DNA of 64,000 bases from Stratiolaelaps scimitus (GCA_019614645.1 JABWDB010000001.1:4892501-4956500), one strand, 5' to 3'; positions 36,540 through 48,996 are shown, counted from the first letter of the stretch. The notes: generated from the sequence alone by a model not told the origin. A program made the numbers and translations.

Positions 36540-39500
36540 ATATCCAGCATTTGTCAGATATGACCTGGGCCATATAATTACAATGATAATTAAGACGCTT
36601 ACACAGAGGCAGCGTATTCGTTTGGGATGTCACTGTAGTTGACACTCTAGCCCAATCACATGTCGACCGTGCTTCCACAGTACTGGGCCATTATATGTAT
36701 TATACTACTCTAGCAGAAACAGGCAAACTATGCAAATATTCAATTCTGCGAGACAAAAACTTCGTTTGAGATGATTGCGGTTCAGCATTGATAACGACAA
36801 ACCTTTTATTATTCAACGGTTCGTGGCAGATTCGAGAAGGCTAATTGGGATCCAAGAGCAGTCTATTATACGTCTGTCAGGTGACGTTCAGTTAGGCAAC
36901 GCTGCGGCGGATATGGGCACGATACCTTTATGGACTTACGCTAAGATCCTGAACTAACAGGTCCGAGTTCATCCCTCGACCATAAAAACGGCCATAATTG
37001 ATCTATGATTATAGAATAAATATTAAAGTATCCATAGCATTTAAATGGTGACTGGAAAACCCTTATCTCAGCTTTCTCTTCTTAAAATTTGTACAAGGAG
37101 CAAAGTTTACAGTATCACCTTATTCATAGTGCCATATGACTTTTAAACCTCATTCATAAGAATATTATACGTTTGTCGTAGAAGACGTTAAGACGTCGAT
37201 TGGATCACAAAGTAGCTCTTACATACTGGGGTTACCGGAGACAATTTGTTTGTAGGTACGTGCTGAGCGGGGGCACACTCCTCCTCTCTCGGACTCCCTA
37301 CCAAGTTCGAGGTTATATTAGTTGGTCTTACATCTCCGTTTCTTTATGGTAATACATCTTCGCATGCTAAAAAGCTTTGTATACCCGAGAAGTCGTCAAG
37401 AGACGAAATAGCGTGGCTACCTGCTGTGAGAACTAATGTCATGTTCACCACTTCCTCTGTCCCGTATTGTACATAGGGCTAGCGTTGACCATGCGGTCCA
37501 CTGGTGCAAGGGAACCTTCGGGAACCTTCGTGGTTGGTGCAGTAGTGCACTAAATAGCGAGAAGGTACTTCATGCCGCTGGTGAGTAAGGACATGTTTGC
37601 CGTAGTGTGGAAAATCATTTCAACAATAGGAGTTTACTATTCCTACCTTCATTCACATACATACGTATGTAGCACATAGTTGAGGTACATCATTCTTGCA
37701 TATACATATATCTGTGTCTATAACACTATGTTGGCACGTAATTCTTATTTTGAATTCAATTCTTCGAGGCTACAACGTCGACAATGTTTTTCTTGCCACA
37801 GTGAATACATTGAAAGGTGGAACAAGCCGACTCTATTGTGAGCTTTAGGAGCAATCGAGGAATTGGCGCCTTGAGCTTTACGATCAGTGTATAATGTAAA
37901 TATGAAGTATATTGATCTATATTCAGCTGTAGGCGAATATCATAAATGAACATATTATGTATAATCAAACCCTTCATAGGAAATAATATTTTTGGCGTGC
38001 TACATGAAACGAGACCCGTTTGAATACATAACAGGCAACATTTTTTATTCATTTTAGAGCAACATAACCGTGAAATCGTTATGTAGTTTGACTAAGCCAA
38101 ATTGATGGCGTGTGGCAAAGTATCGTTTCGGCGAGTTTCAATTTGAGCGAAATGCGTCTGTCTCGAAACATACGCAAAAATAATGGGCACAACGAAATCA
38201 ACTCGACCCTTTTACTGGAGCTGTGCTCCAAACAAAACCGTCGAGTGTGTTAGGAGTTTCTGCGCTAACGAAAAAGTCCCAGCTGATAGTACTGTATATT
38301 ATTTGCGAAGGTTGTCCTTCTTATAGTGGATATGGCGTTCGGCGCTGTGAGTTTGTACGTCTTATAATGTGCTTGTAAGAGATTAAGAAGTCGCAAACAA
38401 AAATGATGCAGTTAGAGGTGTAAGTTACCTTGGCCAATAGGGTGGGTCTAACACAAGTTCAGTGTTTCACTGCTCCGGAGTAGTGTACCAGGCCGTTCGT
38501 TGCATTCGAGCAAAGACTTAGAACAACAGAGGCTGACTGAGTTCTGATCTTTCATCAAACAGAGGCGATGTAAGCCTTGGCCAAACAACAAACTGTCATC
38601 GCGAATATGTGAAGGCCAGCCGCGTCTACAAGGTCACTTTTAGCTAGGCTAAACTGTACTCGTATTCACGTCGGGTTGGCGTGATTGCGCATATTCGGAC
38701 GAGGCTCTACGCCATGATGCTATGTATTAGTTAAGGCGTATACTATCATGAAGAAGGAATAAATATAATATTATGAACAAATAATTTTGCCTGCCCAAGA
38801 CACAGATCTTTGGGTCCATTGCAGAAGTTCCGAAATATCGTACCAGATTAATTAAATACCACAAAATATTAAATATGCCTCACGTGTTTAAGTATCGTTA
38901 CATGCTTATATGATATCATGTAGGCTAGCTTTGACAACGTCGTTTTCCAAGTTTTTTTCTTTTCTGTGCGCGACATTTTCTAGACAACTTACGTTAGAAG
39001 GGGTACAGCTACATTAATTACGTATACAGCCTGGACAAATAGAGTGTCTCCTCGTAATGTCATACGGATGAGTGTCTGCCAAGAAGTGTCTGATGGGGGG
39101 GAGGGCTTAGTGGGGGCCAGCTGCTAAAAGCCGCTACGAAAGTCCTCTGTTCTATCTTAGAATATAGCTCAGTACCCGAAAACAATATATCATACAATGG
39201 AGAAGGCAAGCAATCAGAACATTTGAACTCACTAAATAGATATGAATTCGCTTGATATTTTGATTGTAAAGTTACTCACGTACTATGAAAAAGCGTGCTC
39301 ACTCACTGGAAACCGTCGGCGTGTCTATACTCTACCGCGTTAGTTACTAGTAGCATATTTATTGTACACCATCAATAATTATCAATTGGTGTGCAAATGT
39401 TCTCTCAGAAAATAGTGACCATCTCATGTTCCCGGCTCACTTAATCTTCTCGTTGGGCTTTTGTCATTCCCGCAGCCAAGTGTAATATGCGTCCCTACGG

Positions 39501-39740
39501 ATTTTGTAGCCTAAGGTTTCTCAGTTTTTTAACGAAATGTTGGCTGGGAGCTCCTGAGAATGGCTGCTCTTCTGACGTACATAGCACACACATGTAAATA
39601 CATATGTGGATCAAAATAAACACAATATTACATCGGCATAGATCCCATTTGATACTCCGGGGTCAAATAGACTTTACACCGAAAATGAGCTTCACGATGG
39701 CAAAATTATGGCATTTGAGTTACGTATCACACAAGCACTT
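36540..39740. other. AT-rich spacer
   Basis: Only short frames are present. The minus frame 37756-38052 ends in a CIHCGKK motif but is AT-biased and unsupported. Confidence 0.4.
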
Positions 39741-39757
39741 GTCAAAATGTTTATTTA

Positions 39758-39925
39758 GAGCTCAGAAGGTGCATGCATTCCTTCTTGGTTTTAGCAGGAA
39801 AGACGTTTTCTCACCCTTCCACGTCGATCCTGCACCTTATTGTCCCACCTTCGATTGAGATTGGGTTATCTCTCTTTGGTAGTATCCGTGCGCCTGAAGA
39901 AAATGTCCCCCTCTACAAAAAAAGT
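39758..39925 (+). mobile_element. Old, diverged 3' end of the R1-clade element
   Basis: The order and spacing of blocks match the last 150 bases of the elements ending near 42558, 52228 and 58104: CTCAG, TTTTAGCAG, GACG, CCACGTCGATCCTGCAC, CCCAC, GAGATTGG, CCGTGCGCCTGAAGAAAATG, CCTCTACAAAAAAA. Divergence is much higher than among the other three copies. Two short frames over it have no meaning. Confidence 0.7.
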
Positions 39926-40005
39926 CATCTTTCTGACCTGAGAGCAAGCAAACCATGATCACACTTTGATGTCAATTGATAAATTCACCAATGCTGTTAA
40001 TAGCA

Positions 40006-40360
40006 TTAATCGAAGACAAATAAATGCTGAGGCTCGTAATTACGCAGGTGTGGACAGGAGCTGAGTAGCAGGTTCACGTAACTAATCGTTTTTAAAGAGG
40101 TAATAATTTTTCTCAAAATCTGTATTGGCACACCAGACGCCCACAACCCGTAAGCCGAGCATTTTTTGGAATCGTCTTTCGTACGCAGATTTTCGCACTT
40201 TGCGTTCATTACGGACGTGTACAACACATCTGCCAGGTGATGTTTGCCCAGAGTGATCCATATCGACCCGCCACAAGGTTGGCCGTGTATGGGAAAACCA
40301 TTAGCAGCGGCTGGGAGACGAAGGTCTGAGAGAACAGGAGCCAATGCCGATGATGCTATG
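40006..40360 (-). CDS. Coding-like locus with two competing frames (weak)
   Basis: One minus frame after a good acceptor (TACCCCTCATTACCATAG, exon from 40355) reads SSALAPVLSDLRLPAAANGF and could splice at TCTG|GTGTGC (about 40134). Another, 40276-40082, reads SGQTSPGRCVVHVRNERKVR and runs to a TAG. Both have plausible codons. At most one is real. Confidence 0.25.
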
Positions 40361-40679
40361 GTAATGAGGGGTACTTTAACCAACTCAGAGGAGGGTACTT
40401 CTATCTATCATAGCAAAAGTTATACGTGTTATACTTAGCTAACAGCCTTAAAGATCAGTGGTGGAATTATTATTTAAACATCGTGCTATGCCTTCGGTTT
40501 CACAAAATGCATATACGATATGCCACGAGAAGAATATTACCATGAACCTCGATACATTGATTTCTGTGTGGGTGTAGTCATTTGTAGAACACTCGGTATG
40601 AGGTGTGGTCCAGACATGGCTCAGGTCTGCCTTGATAGGTGTGACCGATCAAATTAAGGCGTTTACTAATTTGATGAAA

Positions 40680-40700
40680 TATATATATATATATATATAT
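40680..40700. repeat. (AT)n microsatellite
   Basis: About ten AT units. Confidence 0.9.
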
Positions 40701-41612
40701 TGACGGTGTATACAAGCACATATAAAGCACCCGTACTGACTACGTGAGTGATATCGTTTTCCAAAGCCGCCCAATATGACGCACCGTGCTAACTCTCCGT
40801 GAATTGTGAGAATACTACCTACTTGTGTACAAGCAAAGAGAACGAGTTTCTACGTCGATATGTTGCTGTCCCCTATCGGCTAGCGACCATCGAATGATCT
40901 AGCTGATGCATCGTGGTCTGACGATGAATTCGCGAGGCAATTTCGAGCCAGTCCCATCGCTGACAACTGTTATTCATTCATCAAACGGCCGTCAGACAGC
41001 CTTGCTCTAGCGGGCACGGATTGCCAGATTGATTCAACGCAGTGCGTGGTGACTATAAATCACTACCTGGTCACGGCACGCGTGCAGAGCCAACTCGATG
41101 TTTGGGCGAGACTTGTCATACGCCTTAATCGAAATTGGTTTCTCAATTTTTTTCTCTGTGTGGGCGAGCTTATGCGGTTTCATTAAAACTTACTTCCTTA
41201 ATTTTACGAACTTTCTTGATTTAACCACTCACGCTGAGAGGTATGTGCCTTGGCTAGATGCCCCCTGGTGCTTCGGGTTGTCGCTAGGAATTTGTGTTGA
41301 CAAGTGTATGCCTTAAATACATGTCAATATCATGTATTGTATATCGTCACAAACTACACGAGAATGTGTTCTAATTGTTCATCCAGCTCGGAGGGCGGGT
41401 GCGTCAACTGCTCAACAAACTTCGTTAGCTTCGTCCGTTTCATTCCCAGATTCGCATTTGCGACATTTAAAAGATTTGCGGTCAGACGATTTGCGCACGT
41501 TACTTGCAGGACCTGTAGTCAAACTTCAGATGCCTCAATATTGGTCACTCACCATGGCGCGTAGATGATTTTCATTCAGTCATAATGTACACATATGTAC
41601 CATTAGGGTTAT

Positions 41613-42558
41613 TAGAGTTATCCGACGGATTCTGTCCTCGTACCTGGGAGGGCGAGGTCTGGTCGTAGGGGGCCTGGAGCACGAGGTCACTGCCGGCGTC
41701 CCCCAGGGTTCGATTCTGGGGCCCGTACTCTGGAACCTTGCCTATGACTGGGTTGTGCAAACCGATATGCCGGAGAGCGCTGAGCACCTCGCCTACGCGG
41801 ATGACCTGGTGGTGATGGCCACGGCGAAAACAGAGGATACCCTAGAGGGCACGGCCAATGAAGCCTTACGTAGTGTGGTACAGTGGATGGATTCCCACCA
41901 TCTCCAGCTTGCACCTGCTAAGGCAGAGGCAGTGTACCCAACAAGCAGGAAGAGGACGCGGGAGATCAACCTCCTGTTCGACGGTCGCCCGATAGAAATC
42001 GGGCGGGATGCGAAATGCCTCGGAGTCATTCTTGACCAAAGGCTAAGCGGCCTAGCGCACATCAGGTATGAAACAGCCATGGCACAGCGAGTATCCCTGA
42101 ACCTGGCGCGCCTGATGCCTAGGGTGAGGGGAGTGTCGGAGGAGAAGAGGAGACTGCTGGCATCGGTACCTCTTGGGTAGATTGGCCGGCCTGTTACGGG
42201 GGCCTCCTCCTCAACCAGTTTCTCCCCGCGCATTCCCGCTACAGGCCGGGGATTAGGTGACCGAACGTTCCCGGGCAGGACCCCAACATGGAAGCCACAG
42301 TAGTCATAGGAGACTAAGGCACCCGGCTATAGAGCACTTGCCGGAGCAGTACACACCTTCCTCAGAGATCGAAGTAATGCCAAGCGTGCCGACTCTGGGG
42401 AAGAGATACACTCTCAGCAGGCGATGGTTTTAGCAGACAGAGGCGTTTTGTCATCCACGTCAACCCTGCACTGGATCGGCCCACTTTCATGGAAATTGGA
42501 ATGTCTCCGGTGGTGCCCGTGCGTTTGAAGAAAATTTGCTCCTCTCAAAAAAAGAACG
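41613..42558 (+). mobile_element. R1-clade non-LTR retrotransposon, truncated and internally deleted (copy 1)
   Basis: The frame is open from about 41619 to 42180. It codes RT motifs SYLGGRGLVVGGLEHEV, GVPQGSILGPVLWN, the catalytic LAYADDLVVM and LAPAKAEAVYP, then CLGVILDQRLSGLAHIRYE. At 42163-42170 the coding part jumps straight to the 3' UTR block TACCTCTTGGGTAGATTGGC. Compared with the copy at 50417, about 765 bases are deleted, including the thumb and the CCHC finger. The five-base microhomology CGGTA marks the joint. The 3' UTR and A-rich end (CTCTCAAAAAAAGA) remain. A nine-base string, TAGAGTTAT, occurs at both edges (41613-41621 and 42565-42573) and could be a target duplication, but ten bases at the 3' side are then unexplained. 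Confidence 0.88.
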
Positions 42559-42599
42559 GGTCAGTAGAGTTATGATACACCGCAACACATTAGCTCGAG

Positions 42600-43480
42600 C
42601 ATGTCCAAGCTAGTCCAAGCTAATCAGCATTTATATGTCGATGTTACGCGTGGTCCTTTTATGGCTTGCAGTTACGGAATATTTGTTTCTCCACACTCTC
42701 TCTCTTAACGAGTGGAGTTGGCCTTGTTTTCTTTGTGGTGCGATTTCGCTTGACTATTATCGATCGCTCGTATCGTGGGTTATTGAAGTTGGATTGGAGT
42801 GATCCACCTAGCATAGCACATCAAGGCAATCAAAGTAATCCAATTATCCTGTGTCTAGACTCATCCTCATAATAAATGGATGGGCCTCGGTTGATAAACG
42901 ATTCGAATGACATTTTCGTGTTGTGTATCCCGTCGCAAGCAGTGCAATGGAGTAGCATTCTCTGCTGAGGTCGACAACCACTTTGATATCAATCGTTTCT
43001 ATTTTCGGTATATTCTCGATTAGATAATAACTCAATAAAGACTTGTCGAGCTCTGCAGAGCTCCTGAATAGCCCGGTGTGTTTTTGTGCATTAATGGGGC
43101 CTTCTCTCATAGCTCTTACTACTGTACAGAGTGTACCATTAGCCTACAAGTATCTGGCGAGGTAACGCCGAGGGTCCAACCAAACTGCATCCACATGGCC
43201 GTGCAGGCTATTAATAGTTAGCTACAGCGGAAACACACCCCCTGACATTCTGGCCGCCGTTGAATTCGGTGATCCTCTATCCAATCTGTCGACAAAAGAC
43301 GCACCTAATCTCAAAGGCCATCTCTGGCTACCTAACAGTCCCACGCGTGTCCGTCTGTTGCCGTGACCTTTCACCTTTTATCGAATATAGAGGTGGCGCC
43401 ATGGTACTGTTTACCGTTGCCGTGATAAAAAGCAGAGAAACAATGGCACACTTATTTGAAAACATACAGCTATACACATA
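42600..43480. other. Spacer
   Basis: No supported gene or element was found. Frames on both strands are short and lack splice context. Confidence 0.4.
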
Positions 43481-43484
43481 TTAC

Positions 43485-43581
43485 ATTTTCCGGCCTGACT
43501 CACAGCCAACATTTAACTTCTACGGTACCACTGGTTTCGGCATTGCTTGTTAAATGTTGGCTGTGAGTCAGCCCGGAAAAT
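43485..43581. mobile_element. 97-bp palindromic MITE-like repeat (dispersed family, copy 3)
   Basis: The left arm reads ATTTTCCGGCCTGACTCACA then GCCAACATTTAAC. The right arm is its reverse complement, ending GGCTGTGAGTCAGCCCGGAA then AAT, with a spacer containing GGTTTCGGCATTGC. Other family members have only one such end in view. This copy shows that the family can form an inverted-repeat unit. No protein is coded. Confidence 0.8.
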
Positions 43582-43719
43582 CTATTTACTCATTGGTCGC
43601 ATACAAATCGAAACTATAGTTATACGTATATACGCACATTAGCTAGGTTAACCGTATCTCTACGCTACCTGTGTTGTCGGCCTAATCCTAAACATGATAT
43701 TAGTACAGACGATACAACC

Positions 43720-43743
43720 TATATATATATATATATATATATA
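43720..43743. repeat. (AT)n microsatellite
   Basis: About eleven AT units. Confidence 0.9.
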
Positions 43744-44250
43744 ATTTTTTATTTATGTTATAAAAATAAAGATTACATCAAAGGCTTTCTACAAATGGTG
43801 GAGCATTATTTTATTGAGTAAATCATCAAAAACCCTCTATATATATACATATAGAGGCTTTTTGAAGAGGTCAGTTGTTAAGATTTATAAGAAGCTCGAA
43901 TTGCACAGATTTTATCCAATATTGAAGTCAAATCTGTTGCTGGTACAATGGCACCAACGGTGTGTCTGCTCGGGGTGCCCGGACGTTAGAAGTAACTATT
44001 ACATTCGATGTTTAAGGAATTATTTACCGTTGTACAAACATGGTTTGTGTCGACCCAGTCATGCTTATAAGAAACCAACCAAACATTCGTGCACTCTAAG
44101 ACAACCTTTAGTAACGAAAATAGCACCTCTGAAAGAGCACGTCAACTATCCTCGGTGCTAAACGTAAATTTTTACTTTAAAGGAACTGCAATCGGTATAT
44201 AAAGCTTCAACCGTTTAGACCGAAGACCACGTTTTCATGTCAGTTTTTAT

Positions 44251-44281
44251 GTACACACACACACATATATATATATATATA
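44251..44281. repeat. (CA)n-(TA)n compound microsatellite
   Basis: CA units pass directly into TA units. Confidence 0.9.
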
Positions 44282-44412
44282 TGTCTGTGTATACATATGT
44301 ATATATATACTGTAGGTAAACGTACATTATACGCACTGGTGCATATGTAATAGTAATAAATAAATGCAACATGAGCTTGGGAGCAGCAGTGTTCAGGTGC
44401 GTGTGAACTACA

Positions 44413-44545
44413 TGGAGGTGGCATACTTCTGCCTGTCGCTTCTCGCAATTCAGGCCAGGCCAAGTAGCAACACCACGGCCAGCGCGAGGCGTCTAGACGG
44501 GTCTGCCGCACGCCATGTGGCGTGTGTGACGCTCGTCTGTAAATA
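44413..44545 (+). CDS. Small ORF with signal-peptide-like start (weak)
   Basis: The start MEVAYFCLSLLAIQARPS would give a short secreted peptide of about 44 residues. The opposite strand is also open here and could supply a third exon for the minus-strand gene at 44804-45536 (acceptor CTATTTACAG). I cannot decide between them. Confidence 0.2.
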
Positions 44546-44803
44546 GTTATTTTTACAGAACTCGACATGATACATATAATTATGCACGTTACCAATGAGA
44601 GATCATTTTATTATATCTAAGGTCATTTCTTCAAGGGAAACCGATTTCAACAAAGCAAATGTTTCCACAACGATTGTGTTTAGGAAGTCAGTTGAAGGGT
44701 GAGTGGACATACTATATATGTGTTTGCAGCAGGGTGGCGCCATCGACGGCGGCGTATGGATGCAGTGGCGCGAATTCGATGATGTATCTAAGTTGCAACG
44801 TAC

Positions 44804-45536
44804 GTTGAAATCGCTCGATTCGGCATGGTAAAAGCAGACAGTAATCGTGTCATTGGATAAAACGTAATCAAATCATCAATCCATTGTCGAGGTGCCTCCC
44901 CATCCGAGCCAAGACGTGCCAACTGCTCATTCACTTTGGAGTCCCAGTTGTATGCTGGGAAAAACAGGTCTTGGCCAAAAATAAACTTAGATAATAGGCG
45001 GGAGGGGGGGGGCACTACATTCTGACAGTGCACTAATTATTTAGATAATTAATAATATAATAATAATAATAATACATATTATATAAATAGCTGTTGCTGC
45101 CTACTCAATCCATCCACTATCTCACATGGCCGTCCACGTCAATATGCAGAATCATTCGAATGAAACACCAGCTCACGATGACGCCCGCCCGAAACTGATC
45201 CACCTCTGACGGAGATGGCGTCTGTGCAGAAGTTTTCCCGTCGACGAACATCGGTCCGTTGATATCGACGATGGTCGTAGAGGCAGAAATCGACGAGGAG
45301 ATCGGGCGGCCCCGTAGCGACTGCCCGTGTTCGCCCCATGACGGACTGCTAGCAACCAATGCTATCGTGTGATGATTCGACGTGACCAGACGAACGTCAC
45401 TCGTTAACGAAACTGGCAAAACCAAACGGCGGCTGTCCAGCCAGAAGCAAAACTTGGTCAAGTCCCATCTGGTGGGAACGTCGGCGCCCGGGTCGACAGT
45501 GGCTACGGCGATGTCGACAACGACAAATGCCCTCAT
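44804..45536 (-). CDS. Tentative two-exon gene model, unknown protein
   Basis: Exon 1 (45536-45126) starts at an ATG (MRAFVVVDIAVATVDPGADV), has 137 codons with coding-like third positions and ends at CAT|GTGAGA. Exon 2 (44985-44804) follows a strongly pyrimidine-rich acceptor (CCCCCTCCCGCCTATTATCT then AAG) in matching phase 0. It encodes about 60 residues with YNWDSKVNEQLARLGSDG and ends at a strong AAC|GTACGT donor, so more exons follow. The intron is 140 nt. The frame of exon 1 extends upstream of the ATG to a TAG next to an acceptor-like CTTGCTAG, so the ATG may be internal. Parts of exon 1 are open in a second frame. The region just upstream (45690-45780) is GC-rich with a CACGTCA motif. 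No domain is recognised. Confidence 0.42.
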
Positions 45537-46253
45537 CGGGCAATTCCGTTCTTGTCGATGCTCACAGCACGGTGGCTAGCAAGAATCGCTTGTTGGCGAA
45601 ACGCGAACGATTCGCACACGAAGCACCGCAATTGTGTGTTTCCCGTTGGCTAATGAATGGCTATGAGAATAGGACTTTTAGATTCATTGCGATTGGCGGG
45701 AGTGCTCCGATGACGTGACCGAAGCGAGCGGGCGAACGGCGAGCGAAGGGTTAAGCACACTGCGTACAGTGAACGCGCCGGTGAAAATCTCTTGTTGATC
45801 TTTCCGTTTCGTTGTCATCTGCACGGACCACTCTTCTCTCGTAGCTATTCAAGCATGGTAGGGGGAAAGAGCCCGACTGTCGAAATATGAGATGAAATTG
45901 TAAGCTTTAGCAGGAGTTTAGCGCAGTTTAATATCGTAAAGATGACAACTGGGTGGATATCGCTATCGTGGCTCAATCAGCTGTCTCCCTACGGCGGTCC
46001 ACGAATGATGACTCCAGTAGGTGGGTATCGATGATGACATACGGCGCTCGGCGTGCGTAAGTCGCATTATATATTCGGTGTTGCACTGTGGTAACCACCA
46101 TACCGATTTATTTGAGTACACATTGTTCCCGGGCGTTGCCGTCAACCCTGCTTAGTCCACGCTCCCGTTGCCGTGGTAGATTGCCAGCGTCTAACAGCGG
46201 GACGTTGTTCAGCCGGGCGCTGTTAGTGTACCCCGCACTTACCCCGCCGTGTC

Positions 46254-46528
46254 GTGCCAAGCCTTCGTGTTGAAGGTAGCAGTGCACGTCTCCACTTGGA
46301 GAGTGCGGTCGGCACGTCCTCTGGTGGTCGGCGTGTGAACTGCTCATTCATGGGTTTGGACTCTCCGAGGACAGATAGCTCCGTTGGCGGGAACATCTCT
46401 GCGGACGTGGTGTGCACTTGTTGTGTGTGGATGCGTTTTGGAATGGACTCCATTGTGTGTCTGTGTGTGTGTTGCTGGATAATGTAACTACTACAGTATG
46501 GAACAATTTTTTGTTTAGATATGTACAC
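46254..46528 (-). CDS. Possible coding exon (weak)
   Basis: From an internal ATG the minus frame reads MESIPKRIHTQQVHTTSAEM, then a stretch with PTELSVLGESKPMNEQF and a basic C-terminus, to a stop at 46226-46254. An acceptor-like TTATCCAG lies just upstream of the ATG. No family is recognised and the overlapping plus frame is also open. Confidence 0.25.
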
Positions 46529-46932
46529 CGAAACAACTACTGCTAGTGGCTCCGTTAAATCTCAGAGAGACGCCTGAGCTCGAACGAACGTTATTCGATT
46601 GTCTGCACCTGCATCTCATCCTCGATATTTAGATAAATAGCGATCTAGTGGGCCCTGCTGGATAGCGTCAGATCAATACATCATCGCCCGGTCGGTAATC
46701 GTTACCTGTTGTAATTATTAGTCAGTTACAAGTTAGTAGAAAGTGCGATCAGTGCGTTAAGGAGCACACCCTCATGCGATACACACACAATATGCTCTCG
46801 TACTACACACGATTTGTGTGAACTAAGAAAATAGCCAAACAACGAATTGCTTCTCACACAAATAACGACCTGCTTAAGGCAACTCTTTGTTCAGCAGGGG
46901 AAAGCACAGACAACCGCGAGAAGACAAAGACA

Positions 46933-46933
<1 letters not shown>

Positions 46934-46983
<50 letters not shown>

Positions 46984-47073
46984 ACCTGGTGGCATCGGGC
47001 GGCATATATACACACAACGTCACATTTCGATACCAGGCAAAGTCTCTGCAATATATATATATATATATATATA
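46934..47073. repeat. Two (TA)n arrays flanking 70 bp of unique sequence
   Basis: TA repeats at about 46934-46983 (one interruption) and 47050-47073. Confidence 0.92.
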
Positions 47074-47754
47074 CAACGATACACATAAGGTGGTCTTCGC
47101 TATTTGCACATATAGTGGCCTGGACAGCCCTTTTACAGCTGACCTGTAGGCTTCACTGGCATCGATTCGGCAGGCGAGTGGGCGCCCACAGTAACTTTGT
47201 CCGTTTGAAGTAACTATCGAAAGTCACTACGGCATTTCATCTTGTGTGTCACTAGAATTGAGGACAATATACTGTCTATAACCAAAGGCAATATCATTCG
47301 GTCTATGCGGTTGTTGACTGATCTCGTTGGAGATTCCACAATGGTTAAATAAAAGCCGAATAGAACACACTAAGCTGCGTTATATATTGGCTTGCATTAT
47401 AGAAATGTACCCAACAGGTTCATGAGACCTAACCTCGTTGCTCAAGGTCGCTGCGGAGCTGAAGAGGTTATAGACAACAACACACGATGCAAACGAACTG
47501 TCACCACAATAATAAGTAATTATAATAATAATGTAGCTGTCATTCAATTACATTTAATTCTACTATATGAGCACGTTGTTTCATATCGGCCAGTCATTTC
47601 TCACAGATGTACACGGACCGTTCTTGTATGTAATGCCTACATGTCTCTCGAAGACACCGACACGTCGTGTTCCGTTGGTCGGAAGGTCGGCCCCATTTTC
47701 GCTTCACCAATTCCCTGACCTAAATCGATAGCGGGGGCCTTTTACTGTCTCGGA

Positions 47755-47758
<4 letters not shown>

Positions 47759-47790
<32 letters not shown>
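47759..47790. repeat. (AT)n microsatellite
   Basis: About fifteen AT units. Confidence 0.92.
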
Positions 47791-47792
<2 letters not shown>

Positions 47793-48162
47793 ATATAGGA
47801 CGGTTGCTATCTGTGGTTAGGCTTTGCATGTGAAACCGTCCATCCATGTGATGTGCGATGATAAAACTCGCGCCCGGAACAGTACCGGAATGGTCGGGGC
47901 AAGCAAACGGACGGGTGACGTTGCCGACTGAACATGAAGGCTGGCTGAGTCGTGTCGCTGTTGGGCAGCACGAACACATTCGATAGAAGTTCGTTCTGAT
48001 TCGTTGATACTGTAACGCGGATGGGGAGCACTTTCGGCGGAGTAGATGCCCATAACTGACCAATTCGTTGCATCTACCGCTCACACATGAAGTGCCAATG
48101 GTCAGAGGGAGCGTTCGCAATCTCGACGCCACCGGCTTACAAGGTCGAGAATCGACAAACAC
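47791..48162 (-). CDS. GC-rich locus open in three frames (coding status unclear)
   Basis: All three minus frames are open over about 230-370 bases (47791-48162, 47807-48073, 47817-48053). The most protein-like is the shortest one, which reads MGIYSAESAPHPRYSINESE and closes after ITWMDGFTCKA. It extends upstream to about 48080 (AVDATNWSV), next to an acceptor-like GCGGTAG. The longest frame starts MFVDSRPCKPVASRLRTL and is Cys-rich. The GC content contrasts with the AT repeat immediately downstream. I regard one real exon as likely but cannot fix the frame. Confidence 0.3.
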
Positions 48163-48996
48163 GTGAATAGATGAGCCGTCGAGCTTCTATCATAATAAGA
48201 AGCAAGTGTGCTTGAAGTAGATGTCGGCTCGGAGTTGCACTTTTGAGCGCACTACCTCCGAGACGTACTTCAAATACCAGTTCTGAGTATTACCTAACGA
48301 GCCACCCGAGAATATGGAGCATATTTTTGGCACAACTGCGAATGCGTCATTGAATATGTGCTTGAATTGGTCAAAGTCTTCGACGAGAACAAAACTCCCC
48401 TTTAAAATGTAAAAATAGAGAATAACACACAGTACATATTGTGCTGTATGTACGAAAGAAAGTCGAGTACATTTTATCTATGTAATAAATACAGAAACGG
48501 GGCCGCTAAAGGGATAAGCCTTTGCGCTTCAAGATACAGTCGATGCGGCTTGAAAAATGCATCTAGATCAGATGAAAAATATCGAGTAGGAGGAGTTGAG
48601 CGGGAACCTGCCACGAGCACCTAGAGGCGTGGACGTCAACAACGTCCGATGGTTGTGAGTTCTACCGTGAATTCTACGTCGCTGCCTATCTGCGTATCGG
48701 CTTCAGCCGTGGTCACGGCCGATAACTTCATTATACTCTATTAGGAAATAATCGAGAGGGAGAAATCTGAGATCTGCGTACTTGCGATGGTAAGAAAAAC
48801 AAATTGTATACGTTTCAAAAGTAGGAATGTAGAATAATAATACTAATAATAATAATAACAGAAATTAATAGTATACACATTGCCTAATCAGCTGTCGGTG
48901 TTACGTTTGTTTAGATGAATTTACTTGGATAATTCCAACTACCTTCCTTCATCGCAGAGTCAAATGGGGAAGAAGAGTGTTATGGAATCAGGTTGT

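Noticed and set aside
46854..47213. ORFs rich in Tyr-Ile repeats around 46.9-47.2 kb
   Set aside because: They are direct translations of (TA)n microsatellites.
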